Shown here: piece by piece, positions 1 to 8,002 of the stretch
How the letters are laid out: every line of letters starts with the position of its first letter
How positions within the stretch are numbered: position 1 is the stretch's first letter
From: Phormidesmis priestleyi Ana
Lineage (GTDB): Bacteria > Cyanobacteriota > Cyanobacteriia > Phormidesmidales > Phormidesmidaceae
Direction: 5' to 3'
DNA length: 64,000 nucleotides
NCBI GenBank assembly: GCA_001314865.1
Contig: LJZR01000030.1
Location: 1 to 64,000, forward strand
Program-made: the position numbers and the translations under genes
Notes under the pieces: generated by a model
What the model was told of the DNA's origin: nothing
The model's database searches: none
The model's input: only the letters and a program-made list of their open reading frames with translations

Positions 1-45
1 CGTCACTCGTAGGGGAGATGGCATGGCGTTAATAGGGCGAAAATT

Positions 46-231
46 ATGTCTCTCCTAGCCTACAAAATTATCCTATAAAAGATTAGTCTGACCTACTTAA
101 AACTACCTGTCTCATCAGATTCAATCGCGCCTGTTGTTGAAAACTTTAAAACTATTGAAACTATTGCAGACCCTGTTCTCAACTTTCCATTGCCGGATTC
201 GTTAGAAGCTGCGCCCAGGTTTGAACCGTAA
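46..231 (+). pseudogene. AtzG-like (DUF4089) subunit remnant
   Basis: In the frame ending at the TAA of 229-231, the tail reads FPLPDSLEAAPRFEP, preceded by LPVSS and ENFKTIETIADPV. This is the typical C-terminus of the short AtzG/DUF4089 proteins encoded just before AtzE amidases, as I know the family. The stop overlaps the amidase ATG (TAATG), which suggests translational coupling. The same frame could start at ATG 46-48 (MSLLAYK...) but hits an in-frame TAA at 76-78. After that stop there is no ATG, GTG or TTG before the conserved part. I therefore read it as a small gene broken by one nonsense codon. A rare start such as ATT at 82 or a sequencing error cannot be excluded. Confidence 0.5.
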
Positions 232-1604
232 TGTTATCGGCGACAGAGATTGCTCAGCAGGTGAAAGCCGGAACCGCTTCGGCGACCTATTTTGTACAGA
301 CTGCGCTGGCTAAAATAGCGCAAAAAGATAGACAATTAAATTGTTTTACTGCCGTTTTTGAGGAAAAGGCCCTAGAAGACGCCGCTGAGATTGACCGGAA
401 AATAGCCAATAGTGAAGCCGTCGGGCCGTTGGCTGGAGTGCCTTTTGCGGTTAAAAATCTCTTCGACGTTGCTGGAGAAGTGACGTTGGCAGGCGCCTTG
501 ATCAACCGAGACAATGCGCCTGCGGTTCAAGATGCGACAGCGATCGCCCGTTTAAAAGCCGCAGGTGCAATTTTAATCGGTACGCTCAATATGGATGAGT
601 ATGCCTATGGTTTTGTGACGGTGAACCATCACTATGGCACGACCTACAATCCTCATGACACCGCTAGAATTGCCGGGGGCTCATCGGGCGGATCGGCAGC
701 GGCAGTGGCCGCTGGGCTAGTCCCCCTCACGCTTGGTTCTGATACCAATGGATCGATTCGAGTGCCCGCAGCCCTGTGCGGCGTTTATGGGCTCAAGCCT
801 ACCTACGGACGTCTTTCGAGAGCGGGTGCTTTCCTATTGTCAAGCAGCCTAGATCATATTGGGCCGTTTGGGCGATCGCTCCAAGACATTGCCCTGTCTT
901 TCCAACTTCTCCAAGGTGCAGACAGCCGAGATCCGGTCTGCACTGAGCGATCGCCTGTCGTCCCTAGTTTGAATAGCGACCTATCAAATATCAGAATTGC
1001 GGTAGCAACTGACCACTTTGCCAAGGGAATGGAGCCGACTGTAGCCCAGGCTCTAGATACGGTAGCAACTGCGCTGGGAGCCACTCGCACCGTCACGTTG
1101 CCTCATGCCGATGTCGCCCGTGCGGCAGCCTACCTCATTACCGCGAGTGAAGGCAGTCAGCTTCATTTGAACCGTTTGCAAACTCGCCTACCAGACTTTG
1201 ATCCGGCGACACGCGATCGCTTTGTCGCAGGCGCACTTATTCCCAGCGCCTGGTACATCCAGGCACAGCGCTTTCGTCGCTGGTATCGCGATCAGGTACG
1301 AGATATTTTTAGAACCACAGACCTCATTTTAGCGCCCACCACACCCTGCCCTGCGCCTTTGATCGAACAAACGACAATGATACTAGAAGGCAAAAAAGTG
1401 CCGATTCGTCCCCATCTAGGCTTTTATACTCAACCAATATCTTTCATTGGTTTACCGGTTCTCTCTGTCCCAATTTATATACCCGGAGAGCTTCCTGTCG
1501 GTGTACAGCTCATTGCCAAGCCTTTTGATGAAGAAACAATCTTTAAAGTAGCTGCCGTCTTAGAACAGCTAGGTGTTACCCAAATCCCACCTTCTCGCCT
1601 GTGA
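231..1604 (+). CDS. atzE: AtzE-family amidohydrolase (amidase signature)
   Basis: This 457-residue protein is an amidase-signature enzyme that hydrolyses a C-N bond of a small amide or ureide in the cytoplasm. The Ser-cisSer-Lys triad is visible: Lys75 in PFAVKNLFD, Ser151 in GGSSGGSAAAVAAG and the nucleophile Ser175 in GSDTNGSIRVPAA. The Ser151-Ser175 spacing of 24 is the one known for the family. The length is normal. It resembles the AtzE/biuret-hydrolase-like branch more than GatA, because it follows an AtzG-like remnant and lacks the GatCAB context. The substrate is unknown. Its ATG overlaps the upstream stop by one base. If the AtzG-like partner is truly broken, activity may be altered, since AtzE enzymes can need that small subunit. 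Confidence 0.85.
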   Translation: MLSATEIAQQVKAGTASATYFVQTALAKIAQKDRQLNCFTAVFEEKALEDAAEIDRKIANSEAVGPLAGVPFAVKNLFDVAGEVTLAGALINRDNAPAVQDATAIARLKAAGAILIGTLNMDEYAYGFVTVNHHYGTTYNPHDTARIAGGSSGGSAAAVAAGLVPLTLGSDTNGSIRVPAALCGVYGLKPTYGRLSRAGAFLLSSSLDHIGPFGRSLQDIALSFQLLQGADSRDPVCTERSPVVPSLNSDLSNIRIAVATDHFAKGMEPTVAQALDTVATALGATRTVTLPHADVARAAAYLITASEGSQLHLNRLQTRLPDFDPATRDRFVAGALIPSAWYIQAQRFRRWYRDQVRDIFRTTDLILAPTTPCPAPLIEQTTMILEGKKVPIRPHLGFYTQPISFIGLPVLSVPIYIPGELPVGVQLIAKPFDEETIFKVAAVLEQLGVTQIPPSRL

Positions 1605-1705
1605 GCCAGCAGAATAAGCCACCATTCCTGATGCAGTCCAAACTCAAGAAGCTTGAGCGCCACTATTTGAGCGTTACTATTGTGAGCTGTCTGACACCAA
1701 AATGT

Positions 1706-2155
1706 CTAGCGTGATGATTTTGGCAATGATTGACTAGATCCGGTAGTCGGCGGACGGCTCACCGAGATATCAAAAGCTTTGATGAGTAAAATAGGAATGG
1801 TCAAAATTCCCAGCAACATCACTAGGGCTGTCATAATCCAAACCATCCATGGGTTAGGGCGATAGTTGCTTCGCTCGATCTGTTGGAAGGTGACGCCATA
1901 TCGCCAACCGGCTAAGCCGATGACGATGACGCCAACAATTACCAAACTAACGCCTAATGATTGAGAATTTAGCAGCGGATGAGGAGCTTCGATGGTTTGA
2001 TTCATAACGGCTTCCATTTGTTTTAGAAAAATACCAAAACGCGCTATAGCAAACCCAAAGCCAATCAGGGCAATCGAGGTTCTTAGCCAAGCTAAGAACG
2101 TGCGCTCGTTAGCTTGGTGTTCTCTTTGTCGATCAATTCTAGGTAGTTGAGACAT
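1706..2155 (-). CDS. DUF202 / YidH-like small membrane protein
   Basis: A protein of 149 residues with a polar N-terminus (DRQREHQANERTFLAWLRTS), whose ERTFLAWLRT segment is the hallmark of DUF202 (YidH-like) proteins. Three hydrophobic segments follow at about residues 28-46, 66-84 and 101-127. It is therefore a probable inner-membrane protein of unknown function. It converges on the amidase gene with a 101-bp gap and shows no operon partner. The C-terminal 20 residues are Ser/Thr/Pro-rich and probably cytoplasmic. Confidence 0.82.
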   Translation of the reverse strand: MSQLPRIDRQREHQANERTFLAWLRTSIALIGFGFAIARFGIFLKQMEAVMNQTIEAPHPLLNSQSLGVSLVIVGVIVIGLAGWRYGVTFQQIERSNYRPNPWMVWIMTALVMLLGILTIPILLIKAFDISVSRPPTTGSSQSLPKSSR

Positions 2156-2886
2156 AACCCGGCGACAAATTCATTACTCAGTTGTGTTTAACCAACATAG
2201 TCCTCTCCAGGGCAACTCTAGAATTATTTCATTCTAAAGAGAGGTTAAATTAAGCCCAATCCTAGTTCCCATCATCAATATCTAGGGCTTGAGCGAGCTT
2301 ACGCAGGCGATCGCACCTACCCAATCGTTAAAAATCTACCATACCCTTTAGCCTCTAATCGTTCTTGGGCATCTAGCGGTGAGCGCACTCAACCCACAGA
2401 AATTGCTAAGTTGGGCATCCAAAACATACCTCAACGGGCTAAACGGGCTAAATGGGGTAACGATTACCTGCTTCGAGATACCTGCTTCAAGAACTCATTC
2501 AAAAGCTTACTGATTAATTACTGATTAAAATATATTTACCCTGCTGCGACAGCTTGCCTTCTTGACATTGAATAGCTCTTGTAATAATCTATAACGCAGC
2601 AAAATCATTATCAAGCTACCAGGTCAGATCCCTCAGATCGAATCATCAAACCACCAGATTTAGACGCACTCAAAGCGGCAGCCAAGCAGCTCACATACTC
2701 AAACGTGCTTTGCAAAATGATCATATAAATAGAATAAATCTCTGTTCGTATAATCCAGTGAGGAGAACGGTTCATTTTTGGGCAACCTAAAATCACCAAA
2801 AATGGCTAATAACCTGAAATTAACCGTCATTGGCCTATTATGGTATGAATTAATCCCTCAGAGAATAGGTTTAAATATTAGGTATT
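2156..2886. other. 731-bp spacer without a recognised gene
   Basis: The spacer lies between two divergently transcribed genes, so promoters for both should lie here. Short open frames in it have no recognisable motif. One HIP1-like GCGATCGC lies near 2308. AT-rich stretches occur around 2510-2600 and 2820-2880. I see no RNA gene or clear hairpin. Confidence 0.5.
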
Positions 2887-4263
2887 TTGGACATTTTGAA
2901 AGCTGATAATACCCATGACTCATTAGAGACAGCCCTAGCGTTCGTTCATCAGGCGCTGTTCCCTGAGCGTTTAAACACGATTCAAGAATCGGTTTTTTCC
3001 CAGTGTTGGGCAGGAGCATCTTATCAAGAAATAGCGAACACGCTAGGCTACGACGCCATCTATATTCGCGGCATTGGCTCACGCCTGTGGAAGCAACTGT
3101 CTGGGATATTTGGAGAAAAAGTTACCAAAAGTAATTTTCAGGTCATTATTAGGCAATATCTTTTTGAGCAAAGCACGGCTGCTAACTCTCATACGCCTCC
3201 GCTCGATTCCTCCTCAGAACTAGAAAAAGTTTGCCTATCCGCTTCATGCAAAGCTGACACCAATCAGGACGAGTTCTACATTCAACGGCCTCCCATTGAA
3301 AAACGCTGTTATGAAGCCATTGTGCAACAAGGCGCCCTAATCCGAATCAAAGCGCCTAAGCAAATGGGTAAAACGTTATTAATGACAAAGATCCTGCTTT
3401 GCGCCCAAAGACATCGACATCACACAGTGGTAGTCAGTCTTCGTTTAGCAGATGTAAATATTTTTTCGGATCTTGATCGCTTCCTCCAATGGTTTTGCGC
3501 GGTCGTTTGCGACCAACTTAATATATCTATTGACTTAGACCAACAGTGGAAACCTATTTTTGGCAGCAGCTACAACTGTACACAGTTTTTTAGCCGAGCC
3601 CTGCTAACTCAGATTAATGACCCCGTTGTAATCGCCCTTGATGATGTAGATGTATTGTTTGATCATCCTGAAATTGCTTCTGATTTTTTGGGCCTCATCC
3701 GAGCTTGGTGTGAAAAAGCAAAACACAGCGTTGCCAAAAGCGATGCATGGCACTTACTCAAGCTAATGGTAATCCACTCCACAGAAGTTTATATCCCCCT
3801 ACATCAGCACCAATCACCGTTTAATGTCGGCTTATCAGTTGAACTACCAGACTTTACTGCTGAGCAGGTTCTAAGCTTGGCTACCCGCTATGGCGTTTCT
3901 TGGACAGAAAGTGATGTAGCGTCCATCATGGCCCTTGTCGGCGGAAAACCCAACCTAGTTCGTCTTACCTTAGACTGGGTTTTGGAAAATTCAACGCCTG
4001 TCAGAGAAATACTTGACCATGCAACCGCACCTACTGGAATTTTTCACGAGCACTTACGCCAACAGTTTCGACGCATTCAAAAATATCCAGACCTTGTTCC
4101 TCTGCTGCAGGAAGTCATGACCAAAGACCAACCCGTTTCTCTTTCGGCAGTACAAGGTTTTCAGCTAGAGAGTTTGGGTTTAGTAAAACTTCACGGGCAA
4201 AATGCGGCACCTAGTTGTGCCCTATACCGTCAATATTTTGATGTGCTCCTGAGAAACGAATAA
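2887..4263 (+). CDS. AAA-like ATPase with vMAP-type N-terminal HTH
   Basis: A 458-residue protein in two parts. Residues 1-95 form a helical HTH-like domain (GASYQEIANTLGYD) of the kind found at the N-terminus of cyanobacterial vWA-MoxR-associated proteins. Residues about 128-390 form an AAA-like STAND-type ATPase domain with Walker A APKQMGKT near residue 155 and a Walker B-like VVIALDDVDVLF. The opening FYIQRPPIEKRCYEAI is typical of the AAA_35 group. These proteins are thought to act as NTP-driven signalling switches, but no substrate is known. The start is a TTG at 2887, for lack of an in-frame ATG near the domain start. The next gene, only 10 bp downstream, carries the same ATPase domain, so the two probably act together. 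Confidence 0.75.
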   Translation: MDILKADNTHDSLETALAFVHQALFPERLNTIQESVFSQCWAGASYQEIANTLGYDAIYIRGIGSRLWKQLSGIFGEKVTKSNFQVIIRQYLFEQSTAANSHTPPLDSSSELEKVCLSASCKADTNQDEFYIQRPPIEKRCYEAIVQQGALIRIKAPKQMGKTLLMTKILLCAQRHRHHTVVVSLRLADVNIFSDLDRFLQWFCAVVCDQLNISIDLDQQWKPIFGSSYNCTQFFSRALLTQINDPVVIALDDVDVLFDHPEIASDFLGLIRAWCEKAKHSVAKSDAWHLLKLMVIHSTEVYIPLHQHQSPFNVGLSVELPDFTAEQVLSLATRYGVSWTESDVASIMALVGGKPNLVRLTLDWVLENSTPVREILDHATAPTGIFHEHLRQQFRRIQKYPDLVPLLQEVMTKDQPVSLSAVQGFQLESLGLVKLHGQNAAPSCALYRQYFDVLLRNE

Positions 4264-4273
4264 ATCCTCATTT

Positions 4274-7111
4274 ATGCTTGAGCCTTACAAAGCCAATTCC
4301 TCGACTCCTAGCTATCAAGTAGGCGGAAGCCTTCCTCTGAATGCGACCAGTTATGTAAAACGACAGGCCGACGAACTGTTATATCAGGCCGTTATTCGAG
4401 GAGATTTTTGCTACGTTCTAAATTCTCGGCAGATGGGAAAGTCGAGTCTGCAAGTTCAAACGCTCAATCGGTTGCGCCAAGAGGGTACTCGTTGTATAGC
4501 CATTGATCTAACTACCATAGGTAGCCAGCACATTACGCCGGAGCAATGGTATGCCAGTATTTTGAGTGATTTGGCTGAAGGGTTCCATTTAAATTTGGAC
4601 TTTATAACTTGGTGGGAAAAAGTCACTCAGGTTTCCTTACCCAAACGTATGGAGATGTTTTTAGATCAGGTTTTGCTCACCCAGATACAACAGCCCATTG
4701 TCATTTTTATTGATGAAATCGATAGTTTGCTAAATTTGTCGTTTCCCTGCGATGATTTTTTTGCTTTTTTACGGGCGTGCTATAACCGACGGAGCGACAG
4801 TGCTGAGTACAATCGACTAACGTTTGTGCTATTGGGTGTGGCTGCCCCTTCTGACTTTATTATTGACAGGCAACGTACTCCTTTTAATATTGGTTGCTCG
4901 ATTGATTTATCTGGGTTTAAAAACAACAATGTTGAACCTTTATTAAGCGGATTAGAAAACTGGGTTGAAAATCCAGCAGAGACACTCCAAGAAATTTTGG
5001 CGTGGACAGGAGGACAGCCCTTTTTAACGCAAAAACTGTGCCAACTGGTTGTAAATCATGTTCAAAGTGTTGCTTCGGTCGTTCAAAATACTCTAACCCC
5101 ATCTTCTGAGTTTCAAGATACAGCCTCTCAAAATATAGCCTCTCAAAATATAGAACTTCAGGAAACTCACCCAGCAACATTTACTCCAAATGTTGCGTTA
5201 TTAGTAAAAGACAACATTCTGGAGCGTTGGGAGTCTCAAGATGAGCCAGAACACCTGCGTACTATTCGCAATCGGCTGTTACACAACGGTACAAGGGCCG
5301 CACAGTTGCTTGGACTCTATCAGCAAATACTCATGGGTGAAACCGTGACCATAGATGGTAGCCGAAATCAGCTAGAGCTGAGGCTATCAGGTCTTGTTAT
5401 TGAAAATCAAGGCTATCTACGCATCAAAAATTTAATTTACCAGAGTATCTTTAACCTGACCTGGGTTGAAACCCAGCTTACCCAGTTGCGTCCCTACGCG
5501 ATGTCGTTGAACGGCTGGATAGACTCCGATTGCCAAGATTCATCCTGTTTGTTAGGAGGGCTCGCTTTAAAGGAAGCACTTGCTTGGGCCGAGCAGAAAC
5601 ATCTCAGTGATGTAGACTACCGATTCTTGAATGCCAGCCAAGAGCAGGCTCAGCGTTCTATGGAAGAAAATTTAGCCTCAGAGGTTCTTCAACGAGAACG
5701 GGCTCAAATCGCGCTCAAGGCTGCTAGGGAAGCGACCAGGATTTTAGGAAACTCTCGTCAACAGGCTAGGCAAAATAAGGCTTTTCCACAGTGGCGAAAG
5801 CGATTTTTCATGGGTGTAACGCTGGGTTTGTTGCTGCTAATGGTAGTCTTGCGGTGGACAGGATGGTTGCAACCATTAGAATGGGCCTTATTCGACACTT
5901 TTGTTCAGTTACAGCCTTTACCTTCTCTATCTTCAAGGATAGTGGTAATAACTATTGACGATGAAGATATTCAGACCATTGGCCAATATCCATTTTCCGA
6001 TGCAGTGCTGATGAATGTTTTGAAAAAATTAAAACAGAAACAGCCTCGGTTAATTGGATTGGATATTTTTCGAGATCTGCCAGTTTCACCAGGATCTGAT
6101 GCCCTCAATGAATTCTATAAGACAACCCCTAACCTGATAGGAATTAATAAGCTTGTTGGTACTGTTGTTGATGCACCGTCAGTCCTAGCGGCAGCTGGAC
6201 AGTATGGATTTGCAGATCAGGTTTTGGATGGTGACGGAGTAGTACGGCGCGGATTGCTGACGCTCAAACTTGAGGATAAGTTGTATGCTAGCTTATCTCT
6301 TGAACTTGCTCTTAGATACTTAGATCAAGAGGGTATTCAGCCCCAGCCCCAAGATAACTTCCGGATACAGTTGGGTCAGACAATGATTGTACCTCTGACA
6401 GAAAATGCGGGCGGCTATAGACAAGCAGATACGGCAGGGTATCAAATTTTATTGAATTACCATGGAGATGCGTCTCGCTTTCAAAGCTACAGTATGCGGG
6501 CAGTGTTAAATGACCAACTTCCTGTCGGTGCCCTGCAAGATAAAATTGTTTTGCTGGGTTTTAATGCGCTTACAGTTAAGGATCTGTTGCTGACACCCTA
6601 CAGTCGAAAGTTATATGGGGTGGCTGAACCCATGTCGGGAGTATTTATTCACGCGAATATTGTTCAGCAGCTGCTGAGTTCTGCTTTGGAAAAGCGGCCT
6701 CTGATGAAGGCTTGGCCGTCAGCCGTTAACTATAGTTGGGTTGCTTTGTGGGTGTTGGTTGGTGGTTGGGTGGGTAGCCAGGGTGGTCAACGAGTTTGGG
6801 TGAATGCGATCGCTCTCTTACTAACTTGTTTGAGTCTTTTTGGAATCAGTTACTTTGCGTTTTTACAAGGGTGGTGGATTCCAGTAGTTTTACCAGGGTT
6901 AGGCTTATCACTAAGCAATTTCATTCTCTCTACAGTAACTAATCGCCAAGCTGAACTTTTCTTACTACGACAAACAACCCACTCTATTATGCAGCATTAC
7001 AAAGACAATCCTGCCGCCACGAAAATTGCCCTGGAATACTTAAAACAAGGTGAGGGGTGGCGTCAGCAGAAGCTCATTGAATCGCTAGAAGTTAAACTAG
7101 GTGAAAATTAA
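4274..7111 (+). CDS. AAA-like ATPase fused to CHASE2 sensor domain
   Basis: A 945-residue protein. The AAA-like ATPase domain spans residues 1-330, with Walker A NSRQMGKSSL near residue 52 and Walker B IVIFIDEIDSLL. A helical linker (about 450-505) leads to a first membrane helix near 513-530. The CHASE2-type extracytoplasmic sensor domain (IVVITIDDEDIQTIGQYP onward) spans about 535-790. Two or three further membrane helices follow near 794-880, with a short cytoplasmic tail. No kinase, cyclase or protease domain follows the sensor, so the output is probably the N-terminal ATPase itself. The gene is co-oriented with the preceding ATPase gene (10-bp gap) and converges on the DUF928-CHAT-haemagglutinin operon. 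CHASE2 proteins often sit next to such operons in cyanobacteria. Confidence 0.82.
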   Translation: MLEPYKANSSTPSYQVGGSLPLNATSYVKRQADELLYQAVIRGDFCYVLNSRQMGKSSLQVQTLNRLRQEGTRCIAIDLTTIGSQHITPEQWYASILSDLAEGFHLNLDFITWWEKVTQVSLPKRMEMFLDQVLLTQIQQPIVIFIDEIDSLLNLSFPCDDFFAFLRACYNRRSDSAEYNRLTFVLLGVAAPSDFIIDRQRTPFNIGCSIDLSGFKNNNVEPLLSGLENWVENPAETLQEILAWTGGQPFLTQKLCQLVVNHVQSVASVVQNTLTPSSEFQDTASQNIASQNIELQETHPATFTPNVALLVKDNILERWESQDEPEHLRTIRNRLLHNGTRAAQLLGLYQQILMGETVTIDGSRNQLELRLSGLVIENQGYLRIKNLIYQSIFNLTWVETQLTQLRPYAMSLNGWIDSDCQDSSCLLGGLALKEALAWAEQKHLSDVDYRFLNASQEQAQRSMEENLASEVLQRERAQIALKAAREATRILGNSRQQARQNKAFPQWRKRFFMGVTLGLLLLMVVLRWTGWLQPLEWALFDTFVQLQPLPSLSSRIVVITIDDEDIQTIGQYPFSDAVLMNVLKKLKQKQPRLIGLDIFRDLPVSPGSDALNEFYKTTPNLIGINKLVGTVVDAPSVLAAAGQYGFADQVLDGDGVVRRGLLTLKLEDKLYASLSLELALRYLDQEGIQPQPQDNFRIQLGQTMIVPLTENAGGYRQADTAGYQILLNYHGDASRFQSYSMRAVLNDQLPVGALQDKIVLLGFNALTVKDLLLTPYSRKLYGVAEPMSGVFIHANIVQQLLSSALEKRPLMKAWPSAVNYSWVALWVLVGGWVGSQGGQRVWVNAIALLLTCLSLFGISYFAFLQGWWIPVVLPGLGLSLSNFILSTVTNRQAELFLLRQTTHSIMQHYKDNPAATKIALEYLKQGEGWRQQKLIESLEVKLGEN

Positions 7112-7152
7112 ATTTTACAGTCAAATCCTACATTAGCTAAGTCAGGTGGTTG

Positions 7153-7243
7153 TTGACTTAACCATTTGACTTAACCATTTGACTTAACCATTTGACTTAA
7201 CCATTTGACTTAACCATTTGACTTAACTACCTGACTTAGCCAC
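7153..7243. repeat. 13-bp tandem repeat, 7 copies
   Basis: Five identical copies of TTGACTTAACCAT run from 7153 to 7217. Two diverged copies follow (TTGACTTAACTAC, CTGACTTAGCCAC). The repeat lies between two convergent genes and is not coding. The 13-bp period is too short for CRISPR and no spacers are present. Confidence 0.95.
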
Positions 7244-7263
7244 CGTTACTTAGCTAGCTCGAC

Positions 7264-7941
7264 TTATAGTATCCCTATAGAGTTGAACATGTCCTGATTT
7301 TGCAGAATTAAAGGTAACATGTCGTACCAGTAACCAGCTTCCTGCAAAATGCTCACCTGATTTGCGATCGACTCGTTAGATAGGCTTTGGGCAATTTTGG
7401 GCGAATAATTAACCCGCTTAACCCACCCACTAAAGAAGGGATCGCTAGGGTTCAGATACCCTTCGCACAAAATACTGAGAGTCCAGCGGTAGTTTTCACC
7501 AGGTGTCAGTTCTGCTGTTGTTTCAGGTAATTGAAGTTGAACAAGGCCCTGTTCAGTGGCCTCGGGAATTAGCAGTTGGGTGCGGGAGTGTTCAATACCT
7601 GCTTCTGTTTGCAGCACTAGAAGGATTTCCTGGGCCTCGGTATTCGGCATTTTCATCCAGATTGTTGGACGAGCTGAAGCCGTTAACCCATAATTTTCCT
7701 CAGGCATTAGCGGGCGCATGGGTGTAGTGTCGCTAGGACAGCGAGCGCCATCTCGCGAGCCAGCCGGTACAGTTCGTTGTGGAGCACCTTCGCCAGGCGG
7801 ATTAAAGCTTGAAGCGAAAAAGCTTAGAAGCGTTGTAATAGGACCAGGGATAGGTTGATCGGCGCGCACCGGCATGTTGGGAAACGCTAGGAAAAAAGCT
7901 GTAAGAAACAGAACTGATTTTAAGCACAAAGGTTTAAGCAT
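7264..7941 (-). CDS. DUF928 secreted protein
   Basis: A 225-residue protein with a clear signal peptide (MLKPLCLKSVLFLTAFFLAF, cleavage probably after VRA). The body carries the DUF928 pattern: NYGLTASARPTIWMKMP, the LTPGENYRWTLSILC segment and FFSGWVKRV. DUF928 proteins are cyanobacterial, exported and uncharacterised. They typically sit downstream of CHAT and filamentous-haemagglutinin genes, as here (61-bp gap after the CHAT gene). A role in secretion or anchoring of the neighbouring exoprotein is inference only. Confidence 0.82.
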   Translation of the reverse strand: MLKPLCLKSVLFLTAFFLAFPNMPVRADQPIPGPITTLLSFFASSFNPPGEGAPQRTVPAGSRDGARCPSDTTPMRPLMPEENYGLTASARPTIWMKMPNTEAQEILLVLQTEAGIEHSRTQLLIPEATEQGLVQLQLPETTAELTPGENYRWTLSILCEGYLNPSDPFFSGWVKRVNYSPKIAQSLSNESIANQVSILQEAGYWYDMLPLILQNQDMFNSIGIL

Positions 7942-8002
7942 GGTGTTGTGTTATTAGGAAACAGTAAAGGTTTGGACATTCCCTGCTCATCATCTAGGAT
8001 GA

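Noticed and set aside
2611-2799. 62-codon minus-strand frame in the first spacer
   Set aside because: It has no recognisable domain, signal peptide or ribosome site.
4917-5180. Minus-strand frame rich in YFERL repeats inside the CHASE2 gene
   Set aside because: It is an antisense shadow of a local repeat (AspAsnIleAlaSer-type) in a well-supported gene.
7153-7243. CRISPR array
   Set aside because: The repeats are 13 bp, contiguous, with no spacers and no cas genes. The same holds for the other tandem arrays.
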